This document shows, piece by piece, positions 47,201 through 58,670 of a stretch of 64,000 nt of DNA. The position numbers and the translations under genes were made by a program. The first letter of the stretch is position 1. Every line of letters starts with the position of its first letter. Origin of the DNA: Saxidomus purpurata (taxonomy: Eukaryota > Mollusca > Bivalvia > Venerida > Veneridae); assembly GCA_022818135.1 (NCBI GenBank), contig JAFMSR010000014.1:38930674-38994673 (forward strand), given 5' to 3'. Below the pieces are notes generated by a model, which was given only the letters and a program-made list of their open reading frames with translations, was not told the origin of the DNA and did not search any database.

Positions 47201-49722
47201 TGGACAAACAACAAGTGGATTCTGGAACACAAGAGCTCCTGTAATTCAGTTTTCGGGTTCTCATGTACAGTCAAATAACAGTCAGAACATTTTACATTTA
47301 TAACTGAGCTTATTTGCTCACGATACAACTTCAAGTTTAGGATTTTGAAGTTGAAGGGCTCATATATACAATTTTAAAGTTTAAGGGCTCACATATACAA
47401 TTTTGAAGTTTAAGGACTCACATATACAATTTTTATAGTTTAAGGGCTCACATATACAATTTTAAAGTTTAAGGGCTCACATATACAATTTTAAAGTTTA
47501 AGGGCTCACATATACGGAGCATCAACTGATTATAGAAGGGGAAGTCCGTAATTGGGCTTACGCGACGAAAATTTCGTGATTTGTGAGCAGACCTACTTAT
47601 TCGCACATTTTAAAAGGAGAATTCTCTTTTTTTCTGCATACCAGATCGGGATATCTGCAGTTTTTACCAGTGCTTGAAAATCTCATCTTACACAACCTGG
47701 TGTAAGGCGACTAAATGACGTCAGAAAGAAATACTTTTATGAATGAATGTGTAAACTCGTACAAAACTACAAGAGAAATAGCGCGTACATATAAGTCATT
47801 AATTTTATTTAATTTCTGCTACTTTTAGTAGAAAATGATATGCAAGAAAAAGAATCTATCACTAGTTGCACGTGCAGATGAGAATATCGGGCTCTCGGGT
47901 AACTGTTTTGGCGGTAACTCGACAGAGCCTCGTTTCCGCCAAAAACAGTTACCCTCGAGCCAGATTACCCATCTGCACGTGCAACCAGTGAAAGATTCTT
48001 ATAATAGTAAATCTATGTGAAATAAATCTTTCGCGATATTTTTTAATTAGCGAAGTGGGAAATTCGCGAAAATAGCGAAAATTAAATCATCCCGAATATT
48101 TTCAAATTTAAAATATACAAAAACAATGGTACAACGCGCGGAATCTTATACACACGCAGCTTCTAATGATTTTACAGTTTTACAATACTCATCCGAGACA
48201 ACGAGTCAAACCTAATAGTCAAACGAAACCACAGCAGATGAGTTTACGGTTTCATATATATACAAAAAGCAAATAAGTACGCGAGCAACGGACAAAATCT
48301 TATACACATTATACACCTTTTCCATTCAGCTCTCCGGTTCACATAATCATACAAATTAACCTCTAAGCTAAATATAAAAGGACTTTAACATGTAATTGAG
48401 TATGTTTATATATTTATGCAGTTTCTGCTGATATTGGTGCTACTCAGATTACCGTAGCGCTATGCACATACAATGATAATCGTTTGTTCAAGTCGCCTAA
48501 CATGTAACTGTTTATCATGTTGTTGTTTTCTGTAGGACCTGACATTTCCTCGAAGTCTGCAGGGAAAACAATGCCGGTAAAACCGTTAACACACGAGACT
48601 GATCCAAATACAATTAAAGAAAAGGAGCTGCAGCAACGAGAGGAATTCATTCATGACTATTGCAAAGCTAACCATCACATACAACTAACGACTGAGGACG
48701 AGATGAAGTTTGTGTATAGTGAGAAGTACAATCTATATGCAATTCCTATCCAAAAGATTGGATCCACGTTTTTGAAACTGATGTTTTATATTTTAAAAAA
48801 TGGGGCAAGCGAAGCAGAGAAAGAATTCAACCGCAGTCGTACAAAGGTTCAGACAGACTCGGATATGAGAGCTTCAAAATTGACCCCGGCACAACTGAAT
48901 AATTCAACAATAATTGCACCTGTGCGCAATCCTTACTCGCGTCTTTTTGCTGCGTATGTTGACAAAATTTACCTGCCAAATACACGGAGTCTTATCCAAG
49001 CAGTTGTAAGATACCACCATGAACATGACAATACCTTGCAAAAATCAAAACCATTCCTTGAGAACATTTTAGGGCAGTCAAAGTACAGTAACACTTTGTA
49101 TGAGGAGCACATGGTTTCTTTCCAGGACTTCCTTTCATACGCGCTATTCTCAAATGGTCCTGTTGTACTGCAGAATCATTTTGATCCATGTTTTCCACGT
49201 CTTCAGAAATTATTCTGCAACATAAATAATTACATTGTTGTTAAACAAGAATCATTTGCAGACGACATTAAATACGCTCTAAGAAAAGTGAACTTGGATA
49301 AAAGAGACGCTGACAGTTATGACGTCATTTTAAAATCACTTGAACAGTCCCGGGCTGAAATTACCATTCCTGGAATTATAAAAACGGCGCTGTCTAAGTT
49401 CAGTGAAGAAAACAAAGTGTGGAACAGACAAATTTTAGTTGAGAGACTTTGGCATTCTTTTCAAATCCAAGGTTACATTGATAAAAAGTCTCATTTTCCT
49501 TACAAACTTTTTAGTTCAGATTTTGAGATTACGGACAGTTATGTAATACGAGTTATTCTGAAAGAAATTGAAACACATCCACTATCACCAACAGACAGAA
49601 AGAAACAGCGAGCTGAAGCAATGCTTGGGGCTTTCAGACAAGTGGATGACACACTTCTAAAGAAAATACAAAGTGCTTATTCTGACGATTTTTCGGCATT
49701 TAATTATAGCAAAACGCTGTAA
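44170..49722 (+). CDS. Carbohydrate sulfotransferase (Sulfotransfer_2 family)
   Basis: Five exons join in frame: 44170-44278, 44705-44773, 45510-45602, 46762-46848, 48536-49722 (TAA). The product is 514 residues, longer than most CHST8-14 enzymes because of its stem. Exon 1 gives a short basic cytosolic end and one membrane segment (MFFIVVTVAIVCLFLAV), i.e. a type II Golgi anchor. The catalytic part is one exon: IPIQKIGSTFLKL near residue 190-200 is the 5'-phosphosulfate loop (KIGST for the usual KVACT/KVGST), and APVRNPYSRLFAAYVDKIY near 247-265 is the 3'-phosphate site of PAPS. The C-terminus (YSDDFSAFNY) has the family's DF..F.Y ending. Such enzymes move sulfate from PAPS to GalNAc or HNK-1-type glycans; the acceptor here is unknown. 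Every intron is phase 1, and intron 2 begins GC. Confidence 0.9.
44705..44773 (+). CDS. Sulfotransferase exon 2 (stem), GC donor
   Basis: 69 bp after acceptor TTCATAG; encodes MRRPDDEKWNRPLWKRPYPA and a few more residues. The donor is AAG|GCATGT, so this would be a GC-AG intron. The exon keeps phase 1 on both sides. Confidence 0.6.
45510..45602 (+). CDS. Sulfotransferase exon 3 (stem cassette 1)
   Basis: 93 bp, phase 1-1, starts DQNDISVKSGKVGTE and ends before GTAAGT. It is paralogous to exon 4 and so forms a duplicated cassette that could be skipped without losing frame. Confidence 0.75.
46762..46848 (+). CDS. Sulfotransferase exon 4 (stem cassette 2)
   Basis: 87 bp, phase 1-1, starts DQNDIAVKISEVVSE, shares TTKSS/TTSSG-type ending with exon 3; donor ACA|GTGAGT. 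Ser/Thr-rich, as expected for a Golgi-enzyme stem. Confidence 0.75.
46849..47339. other. Start of sulfotransferase intron 4
   Basis: An open stretch at 46956-47303 has no family motif and no splice signals that would place it in the message, so I leave it as intron. Confidence 0.45.
47340..47516 (+). repeat. ~29-bp minisatellite, six units
   Basis: Unit GTTTAAGGGCTCACATATAC + AATTTTAAA, with drifting first copies. Lies in sulfotransferase intron 4. Confidence 0.9.
47850..48000. repeat. ~150-bp foldback element
   Basis: Arms 47850-47914 and 47936-48000 are imperfect reverse complements: AGAATCT...TTGCACGTGCAGATG pairs with CATCTGCACGTGCAA...AGATTCT, and GGGTAACTGTTTTGGCGG pairs with CCGCCAAAAACAGTTACCC. 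The outer arms contain the E-box palindrome CACGTG. A related piece (GGGTAACTGTTTTGGCGG) occurs at about 58502-58519. Confidence 0.8.
48536..49722 (+). CDS. Sulfotransferase exon 5 (catalytic domain)
   Basis: Acceptor TTCTGTAG, then open for 395 codons to TAA. Holds both PAPS-binding motifs. No second catalytic exon is needed. Confidence 0.93.
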
Positions 49723-49789
49723 CATCGATCTGAAATGCGTTTATGTAATCGCTTTATGAAATTGACTACATTTGATTTCGAAATGCTTT

Positions 49790-49795
49790 AATAAA
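49790..49795 (+). promoter_or_regulatory. Polyadenylation signal of the sulfotransferase
   Basis: AATAAA 67 bases after the stop codon's end, which would give a very short 3' UTR. Confidence 0.55.
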
Positions 49796-49954
49796 CACAC
49801 TGACAATCAAATTTATCGAAACCACGAAGACTTTTGATTCCTGTGGTAAAGCTATTATATATTGTTTTCCATAACAAAACACTAAACCGGATTGCATGTG
49901 TTCGTTTTGTGTGAAAACATAATTCACAACTTTAAAAACAATAGCTGAAGCAGC

Positions 49955-50092
49955 AGCCCCACTGGGGTCACGACCGTACTTCATCATATGACACCAGTAG
50001 GCTACTGGTTTTTCCAGGAAGCGGACTCGAGAGTGACTCGATAAGCTACAAGCTTTCCCCACAATCGAGCTAAAATAAATTAGTACAAACGA
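49955..50092 (+). repeat. SINE, 5'-truncated, shared tail
   Basis: Starts near GGGGTCACGACCGTACTTC; body and tail (CACAATCGAGCTAAAATAAA) as at 40679-40855. Confidence 0.75.
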
Positions 50093-50254
50093 AAATAATA
50101 GCTGAAGCAATAGTTCTTAGGTTAATTTCCAGCAGCGGTTTTTGCGCCTTGCAATATTGACTACTGACCCAATCAAATCGCTGTGGAGAGTTTGGCCCCG
50201 CCATAACTGAAAATTGCTTGTTCAAGATGCAGAATTGGTAAGGCCTTCTCAACT

Positions 50255-50812
50255 GGGGTCACTAAACTTGATAGTATATGTTGGATAGAGTCTGTGTGGG
50301 TTCATGCCTTGATAGTATATGTTAGATGGAGTTCGTGTGGGTCCCTGCCTTGATAGTATATTTTGGATAGAGTCCATGTGGGTCCATGCCTTGATAGTAT
50401 ATGTTGGATAGAGTCTGTGTGGGTCCATGTCTTGATAGTATATGTTAGATAGAGTCCGTGTGGGTCCATGCCTTGATAGTTTATGTTGGATAGAGTCTGT
50501 GTGGGTCCATGCCTTGATAGTTTGTGTTAGATAGAGTCCGTGTGGGTCCAGGCCTTGATAGTATATGTTGGATAGTGTCCGTGTGGGTCCATGCCTTGAT
50601 AGTATATGTTGGATAGAGTCCGTGTGGGTCCATGCCTTGATAGTATATGTTGGATAGAGTCCGTGTAGGTCCATGCCTTGATAGTATATGTTGGATAGAG
50701 TCCGTGTGGGTCCATGCCTTGATAGTATATGTTGGATAGAGTCTGTGTGGGTCCCTGCCTTGATAGTATATGTTAGATAGAGTCCGTGTGGGTCCATGCC
50801 TTGATAGTATAA
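50255..50812 (-). repeat. 41-bp minisatellite, array 1 (about 13 units)
   Basis: Unit contains CTTGATAGTATATGTTGGAT and AGAGTCCGTGTGGGTCCATG. Units vary at a few positions (TTGG/TTAG, CCGT/CTGT/CCAT). All three minus-strand frames are open across many units, giving repetitive peptides such as DPHGLYPTYTIKAW. No promoter, splice site or family match supports a protein. Confidence 0.95.
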
Positions 50813-51425
50813 CCGTGGGTTGTGGTGTCAAAGAAACACTAACTCAATGTTTGACCGTATTGGCTGTATTTATTACAGCCAGGGAAAAAGCCTAAAACAA
50901 ATAAGAAGGAATAATTACAAATAGTTCAATATTCGGTATACAATTCCAAATTACATGAATTTCAATAATTTAGATTATCTTCTCTATTTCAAATTAATAC
51001 AGTTAAGAATATAAAAACAATCTAAAAGCTTACCAGGATCAACTCCTTGAAGTATTTAAATACTAAATACTTGAATATCTATTTGCTTATCTCTGACCGA
51101 TGATACTGTGAAGTACATCTTATACATAAGGCAATAGGAAAAGAATTGTCTAGAATAAAGAATGGAAAGGCGGGAATAGAACTGGGGTCATTCACGAGGA
51201 GTTTTAGTGAGCACATTCATACGACCTCTCAACTCACGCTGACATCTCTTGCGTAACCAACTATAGAAATAATACACAGTTAGGTATATACAGACGACAC
51301 AGTACAGTTAGGTACGGACACGGTTAGGTACATAAGACACGATACAGTTAGGTGACTACGGACAATACAACATGGACAACACATACGCATAGCAGACGAA
51401 TTACCAAATAATACCAGGGTTACAA
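50813..51425. other. Spacer between the two 41-bp arrays
   Basis: No gene. Around 51280-51360 a short degenerate repeat of ACAGTTAGGTAC-type units occurs. Confidence 0.6.
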
Positions 51426-52002
51426 TAGTAAATGTTAGATAGAGTCTGTATCGGTCCATACCGTGATAGTATACGTTGGATGGAGTCCGTGTGGGTCCAT
51501 GCCTTGATAGTATGTTGGATAGAGTCCGTGTGGGTCCGTGTCTTGATAGTATATGTTAGATAGAGTCCGTGTGGGTCCATGCCTTGATAGTATATGTTAG
51601 ATAGAGTCCATGTGGGTCCATGCCTTGATAGTATATGTTAGATAGAGTCCATGTGGGTCCATGCCTTGATAGTATATGTTAAATAGAGTCTGTGTGGGTC
51701 CATGTCTTGATAGTATATTTTGGATAGAGTCTGTGTGGGTCCATGCCTTGATAGTATATGTTGGATAGAGTCCGTGTGGGTCCATGCCTTGATAGTATAT
51801 GTTAGATAGAGTCCGTGTGGGTCCATGCCTTGATAGTATATGTTAGATAGAGTCCGTGTGGGTCCATGCCTTGATAGTATATGTTGGATAGAGTCCGTGT
51901 GGGTCCATGCCTTGATAGTTTGTGTTAGATAGAGTCCGTGTGGGTCCATGCCTTGATAGTATATGTTGGATAGAGTCCGTGTGGGTCCATGCCTTTATAC
52001 AA
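51426..52002 (-). repeat. 41-bp minisatellite, array 2 (about 14 units)
   Basis: Same unit and orientation as 50255-50812, with more drift in the first unit and one short deletion near 51508. Confidence 0.95.
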
Positions 52003-54520
52003 TCTGCTCAGTAGAGTCAAAATCACGACAGACTAAATCTTATTCCTAGATTACTATAAACATACCTTGTTGTAAGCATTTGCGGCGGAAATGACAAACT
52101 TTGAAATTAAAATTTTAGGAGAAATACTTAATTGAACTACATAACACAGATGCTTGGAGTCTGGACCTCACCCCCTTAGGCCTGACCCTCGCCCCTGATC
52201 TCTGCAGTACCTTTAAATAAATCCTACAACTGCGTGTAAGCTAATCAATTACAGTTGCAATTCCTTATTCTACTTACCTACTGATCACATGTTTATGGTG
52301 ACAATGTATATAAATGCAAGATTTGAAACAACTCGATTTCCTCTATCACATCTCAAGTATACTGTTTATGTCATTTCTAAAAAAAGTACCGATTCGAAAA
52401 CTATAGGTACCCGGCTATGGTCTTTATCGATCGTGTAAAAATGAAACCAGTCGTTTTATTGTGCGACACAAAAATATAAATCTGTTTTCAAATTTACCGC
52501 TATAGCATTTACACAAGACAAAATCCGAGCTGTAAACGTAATGGTACCCCCCGCACGCTATTTCATATAATGTGATGCGGGAAACCTATTTTTATAACTT
52601 CATGTATATACTAAATCTGATTTGTGAAGAAGTGACAGAAGTGTTTTTCCTCGAAATTCTCTTAATTCAACCGTATTCGATACAGTTTCGAGTGAGATTT
52701 TATTCAGAAAATTGTTTTGCATTGGAAAAGCCGATTATATATTCCTTACTTACACACATGCCTTAAATATGCGATTGGAGTTTTCAGTTGTTTCAAATCT
52801 TGTATTTATATACGTTCCGTACAAACATGGGACAAGAATAAATTGGGTGGCGAGTCCATACCACAAGCATCTGTGCTCTATAACTGTAAACAACGCTTTC
52901 TTTCTTTGTATCTGTAGAATTAAACTGTGAGATTATAATTCGTAAAAGCCGGCTAAAAAGAAAACAAAACCAAACTGGTTGTTTTTCTGCAAAAGAAAAC
53001 CTAAACTTTTTTCTTATAAGTTACTTGTAACTGTGAACGAGTAATCGGGACAGCGCTTAACTTATGAAATAAATTGTTCCTAATAGTACTACTAACGAAG
53101 GTCAACGAAATAATGGAATACACAAGACAAGAATACGCAAACTCAGACTGGCAGCTAGACGTTTGGCCTTGTAGACCCTGTGTCATTGACCTTTAACCTT
53201 ATATCATTGAAGGTCAACCACAACTGTTGTACGAGGTTCAAAAACTGTAGATCAATGCCCCGTATGGAATGCATCAGTGCCCTGACAATTTTTTCGTCAA
53301 GCTCCAAGTGACCATAACCTTTGATCTGTCTCGCTATATATAATTATCATTGTAAAGTAAATATCTTACTGTAGGTAGATGTAATCGGAAATTATATCAT
53401 TGTAACCTTAATTGGGGGTCACTGGTGAGGTTTCGGATTTTTGCACTTCCTGAAATGTTTTAACTAAATTGACCAATTTTGCAATATGCCAAAATGGGGT
53501 AGGGGTACAAAAATAGTCATTTCTCAAAAACTGTTTAAGATATTCAAAAATTTCAATTATAAACTTAAAAAACAATAAGAAAGGTCAGGATATAAAAGCA
53601 CAATGATAACTAGTTCATGTTAAATTTTTTTGTTACAACCTTTGCTTTCATATCTCAAAGCTCAACGAAATCTCAAAAACACACTTTTGTCAGATTTTTA
53701 TAGAATTTCTTTCTTATGTGCACATTGATCCCCATTTTTATTTTTGCGTTCTAAAACAAAGGTCTTAATCGTACCGTACACAAAATATTTCAGAAACCTT
53801 GTTGGCGCCGCCGCTGACGGCGGCGGCCTATTATGGAATAGTTTTCCGGAAGTACATGGTAGGAGCGGTTATTAGAATGCGAAGAAAAATGGTTTTAACT
53901 GTATTATTCCTTTATAATGAAAATCTGACTAAATCACACGATCTTCATGAGGGCCTAACATTTTTAAAGAGATGACTTAAATTGAAAGAGAAACTGATTC
54001 ATATGTTTGTGCTATTATTTTATTACATGCAAGGTAATACACCTTCAAATTTGATATTGGCCTTTTTGGATGAAAGTGCCTGACAGGACTCTAAATTCCT
54101 TCGGGGGATCCTGATATAGTTGTGCGCCCAAGAAATGTACAAGTCAAATGTTTGAACGCCGCCAAATGGAGTGGGGGTTGCGATAATTAGTAATGTTGGA
54201 TTTAATGTATGGTGATTAACCAAACCTAATCTTTTTGCACTCTGATTTTGTATATGGCTGACCATTTGTTAATGTGTAATGCTAAAAAAGATGATTCTAC
54301 GTCAAGTCTATAGGCATTGTTTCCTCTGTATGGAAATTGGCTGCTGTCACATTATTGAATTATCAAATCATTGAAATAATAATAATATTTTTTTTTATTT
54401 TCCTAAGTCTAGAATTCTAACATATATGTTTGCTTCAATTTATATTATTCTTGTACAAAAGAAAAATTATTTACAAGATATGAATTAATTTGTTCCTACT
54501 ATATAAATAAAGTTAATTCC
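52003..54520. other. Intergenic, no gene seen
   Basis: Short open stretches on both strands without motifs. A palindromic GC-rich spot (GCGCCGCCGCTGACGGCGGC, near 53805) could form a hairpin. Confidence 0.45.
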
Positions 54521-54524
54521 ACTC

Positions 54525-54600
54525 CGGCGAGGTTTCGATCTCTGATCTCCCGCCTGCCAAGCGGGGGTACATAGCAATGCGCTATGGAGGCACTGAGTTT
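54525..54600 (-). repeat. tRNA-like sequence (SINE head or tRNA pseudogene)
   Basis: Minus strand: CCCGC/GCGGG stem around loop TTGGCAG (anticodon position GGC, Ala-like), with a degenerate T arm (GAGATCGAAACCTC). Acceptor ends do not pair well, so a functional tRNA is unlikely. Confidence 0.45.
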
Positions 54601-55493
54601 CATAGCGTATAACTTCGTTATTCACCATTACAGACGTTTGTTTCGGAATGGCGGTACAAATTTATGTAAACAAACGAATTTAACTTCCCAGACACTTTAA
54701 ATAAGAAGTGGACACATCATAAACTTGGTAGTTTCGTAAAGTATATTCAAATATCTGTTGGTAGTCATTCGTTTAAAATCGGCTATTTCCGTAAAATTTA
54801 GACTGGTTCGCGATCTCAAATAAAAAAACCGCTTGTTACGAAAGAACACACTGTTAAATCAGTCTACAGTCTAAAAGTAGTTACGTCACCCCATGGAAAT
54901 TTTACTTACTGCATTCCAATATACACACCGCCTCCTGGTAATGACACTCTTATTAGTGACTTTTTATCTAATCAGGGGAGAATTAACTTCATTTGTATAA
55001 AGACAAGTGATGTTATTAAAAATACAAACGACAGTGAAGTATTACAAACCCAATAAAAAAGAAGGTCCAGTATCACAGAAATCACTTGCAGCAAAAACTA
55101 TAACTAACAATTATATTGTTCGTGTGCCTCTAACGTGAGCGTTATTTGTATCATGCAAGCATGAGTTACTGATTTGATTCAATGTGATCAATATTTATGT
55201 TGGTATCGTAAGTTTTGTGTATTTGAACTATCGTGCATGCTTCGCTAATGTTCGAACTTAAAACAATAACGTATATGTTTGAAAGATTGCAATCTATGTG
55301 TTTGGAATAAACGTAAATCATATTTTTGTTGTGGTATATTCTGTTTATTAATGACATGAGTAAAAATGTAGTCTAAGCTATTTTGTGTTTCTTTTTATTT
55401 AAATAATAATATATAAAACATGAATGACAGACAGACAGACAGCTAGGCGATATATTACGTCTCTGATATAATATCTATCTCTGGGTACTGCCA

Positions 55494-55993
55494 NNNNNNN
55501 NNNNNNNNNNNNNNNNNNNNNNNNNNNNNNNNNNNNNNNNNNNNNNNNNNNNNNNNNNNNNNNNNNNNNNNNNNNNNNNNNNNNNNNNNNNNNNNNNNNN
55601 NNNNNNNNNNNNNNNNNNNNNNNNNNNNNNNNNNNNNNNNNNNNNNNNNNNNNNNNNNNNNNNNNNNNNNNNNNNNNNNNNNNNNNNNNNNNNNNNNNNN
55701 NNNNNNNNNNNNNNNNNNNNNNNNNNNNNNNNNNNNNNNNNNNNNNNNNNNNNNNNNNNNNNNNNNNNNNNNNNNNNNNNNNNNNNNNNNNNNNNNNNNN
55801 NNNNNNNNNNNNNNNNNNNNNNNNNNNNNNNNNNNNNNNNNNNNNNNNNNNNNNNNNNNNNNNNNNNNNNNNNNNNNNNNNNNNNNNNNNNNNNNNNNNN
55901 NNNNNNNNNNNNNNNNNNNNNNNNNNNNNNNNNNNNNNNNNNNNNNNNNNNNNNNNNNNNNNNNNNNNNNNNNNNNNNNNNNNNNNNNNNNNN
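55494..55993. other. Assembly gap, 500 N
   Basis: Second exact 500-N placeholder. A short GACA run precedes it (about 55428-55442). Confidence 0.99.
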
Positions 55994-56499
55994 GAGCACC
56001 TTGAATCAATGAAAATACTGCTCCAAATTCATAATCATGCATGTAATAATTTGAAACATTGCACTATTGTAATTATTTTTAAACAGTAACTTTTCTTTAG
56101 ATGTAGTTTAAAGGTAAATAAATATATTTATTACTGCAACATATATTTAAACTAATACAAGCTCTTTAAAACTTCGATTCAAGCCACATTACCCTCATGT
56201 CATTGTGCTGATCTGAAAACCTGCATATATACCGTGGCATATTTCAAAATTACAAAACAGCTAGCCCTCTATCGTTCGGAGGGTATTTTAGCCCCATGGT
56301 TAACAGCAACAGAACTGCATGGACTTCTAGACTTGTTGTTTCACTGAATATATTTGTTTTAGCACTCACCAACAGTCTCACCTACACATTTCAGAATGAA
56401 TTCAGCAACTGAGAATATAGATTAGACATGGTAAAAATGCAGCATATCTTTCGTCGTCAAAGTACATAATCCGACCAAAAAGACAATTTAATATATATT

Positions 56500-56650
56500 A
56501 TATACACCGTCTCATTTGATTAAGTGGTTTAGGCATTTGCCTTTGGAGCGGGATGATGAAGGTTCCAATCCGAATCCTACCATGGGTCCGTTCTGATATC
56601 CTTTGAACGGCCATAACGTAATAAACCGTATACGCGGGTTAGGACAGGTT
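56500..56650 (+). repeat. tRNA-derived SINE
   Basis: TAAGTGGTTTAGGCATTTGC resembles an A-box region and GGTTCCAATCC a B box, correctly spaced. Non-tRNA sequence continues afterwards. Confidence 0.6.
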
Positions 56651-58449
56651 TGGCCTTTCATAGAAGTGACAGGTACCATATGGAACACGTTTTGTCTGTA
56701 TGAATTGAAAGGCTATGCCCACAGCTCCTGAATGTTGAAAACTCAGACGTCCGAGGCAAATGCTGACACTTTCAGACAACCTTGAAAATGACCTTGGACA
56801 CAATTTTACCAGGTTTGAAAATTTTCATTTTACCAACGTTCGCGTACATTGATATACTTTTTCAAGCAGATTGTATTGTCCAAATTTATGCAGAGGATAT
56901 GTTCTTGTTTTTGAGAAAGATCGAGATATTTTTGAAAGAGTGAACGGGTCAAAGCGGCTAATAAATGAGTCTGAGAATAAAACATTGTTTGTTATATGAT
57001 AAAAAACGCTAAAAAAGGATTGTTTTCCGATTAATATGATCAAAATATCACAGAAAGAAAAAGAAGCGGATTTACATGGCGTGAACATTAGCGGTACGTC
57101 ATACGGAACGATATGGAGTCAGTTATGACGTCATAATGTCCTGGACTCTTACCAGTCCGTGCGTCATGACTTTACTTATTACAGAATTTACAACTCTTCA
57201 TTTCCCTCTGCGTTTAACTGAAAATGGGTCGAGTCGTGTTGGAATGCAGAATTTACAAAGGTTGATATTCTTCTTTGCGTGAGTGATAGATGGATCAGGT
57301 CATGTTAGAATGAATATTAAAGCACACAAAAACATTTTCTACTAAACACTTGTGCGACTGTGAGTTAGGTTAAGGCAGGCAAATATTATTTAAATAAGAC
57401 CATTGTATAAATATCACAAGTATACGTTAAACTGCACTGTTTAGTTTAGGTTATGAAAATTTATGTTGATTTTCCTGCTGTTTTGAAATCTTTAGACAAG
57501 AATACAATGAAAAGATAGGTCGGTATTTCATTTCTGCAATAAATTTTAAACATTTACATGTATTTAAAAAACAAATGTATTATTTCATCATTTTGACAGG
57601 TATACCATTTCTCTGGAGTTATTAGTCTTGGAGATATTCTGTTTTTTCTTAACCCATCTTGCTCTTTTCAGAGCGAGTTTTCACAAATATGTTGAAGTAA
57701 TCTGTCTAAAATTATGTTTTGGACTCCATATGAAAGTTATGCAAAACGAAATAAGTATGACCTCAAAATGCAAGAAAAATAACTGTAGGGAAACTGCTAT
57801 ATGGAGTAGAGGACGTATCGTCAGTTCCGCTTTGTGCTGCTTTTTGTATACAGGTACTGTTATTTGCCTTTTTAGTTAATCAGTGGGTCAAAATGAAAAA
57901 TTGATTTTAGTGTGTGATTCTCATAAACAATATAAAGGTTTTGGTATGTTTTGATAACACTTTGTGGAGTATTTACTATGTTATGATTGTTAACTCGTAG
58001 AGCACCCGATTCCACGTTTAACAGGTCCTTGGATTTAGATTCAAAACTGTTCCACGTCAGCGGTTTGCAAGGTACCCAATTTTACTTTTATTGGATGGTT
58101 ATGCACTAACTTGTACGTGCTAGTTAATTCAAAATCTTGGTATCTCTCCTTCTAAGGAGTCAAGAAACTAAAAGAATTAAAGAAATAGGGAAATCATCAG
58201 TATCATAACTGTGTTTGAAATTCAAAACGATTCAAATCGAAAAAATGTTTTGATATGAGAATTGTGTAGATCTAAGACATGGATGTGTATATAATCTTGT
58301 GCTGTTCACAAAGATTTCTGAAGCGATTTCATTTAACATAGGTTTCTGGCTATTAACTATCACATAATTCGAAAAATATAAATACACACTTCATTTTGCG
58401 AGAATTTATAAAGCAATCTGTGTCATAACCGGCAACTGTCGTCAGATTA

Positions 58450-58670
58450 ATAGTTTCTGTCATGAGCACGAGGTTCAGATCGAAATATATCCTTCAACGA
58501 GGGTAACTGTTTTGGCGGGAACGAGTTTCTGCCAAGTTAGCCAGCCAGAGTCACATGATGGAAACGTTTTTTTGCATACCGTCTTGCACTTTGTTACGTT
58601 ATAAGTAATTCACAGACTGGTTTTTCCAGCATGGGCAAAATCACCAGAAATGTCGATCCGATATGCAAGA
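58450..58670. repeat. Insertion within copy C
   Basis: About 220 bp with no counterpart in copies A and B. It begins with a stretch related to the foldback element at 47850-48000 (GGGTAACTGTTTTGGCGG). Confidence 0.55.

Noticed and set aside
46956..47303. 115-codon frame in the sulfotransferase intron
   Set aside because: No recognisable motif, lacks matching splice sites, and overlaps a frame on the other strand.
50249..50831. 182-codon minus-strand repetitive protein
   Set aside because: A 41-bp satellite without stops; open in all three frames and no gene signals.
50255..52002. CRISPR-like array
   Set aside because: Units are directly adjacent with no unique spacers, and the genome is eukaryotic.
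54023..54265. 80-codon minus-strand frame
   Set aside because: No motif, no splice context and no second exon that I could find.
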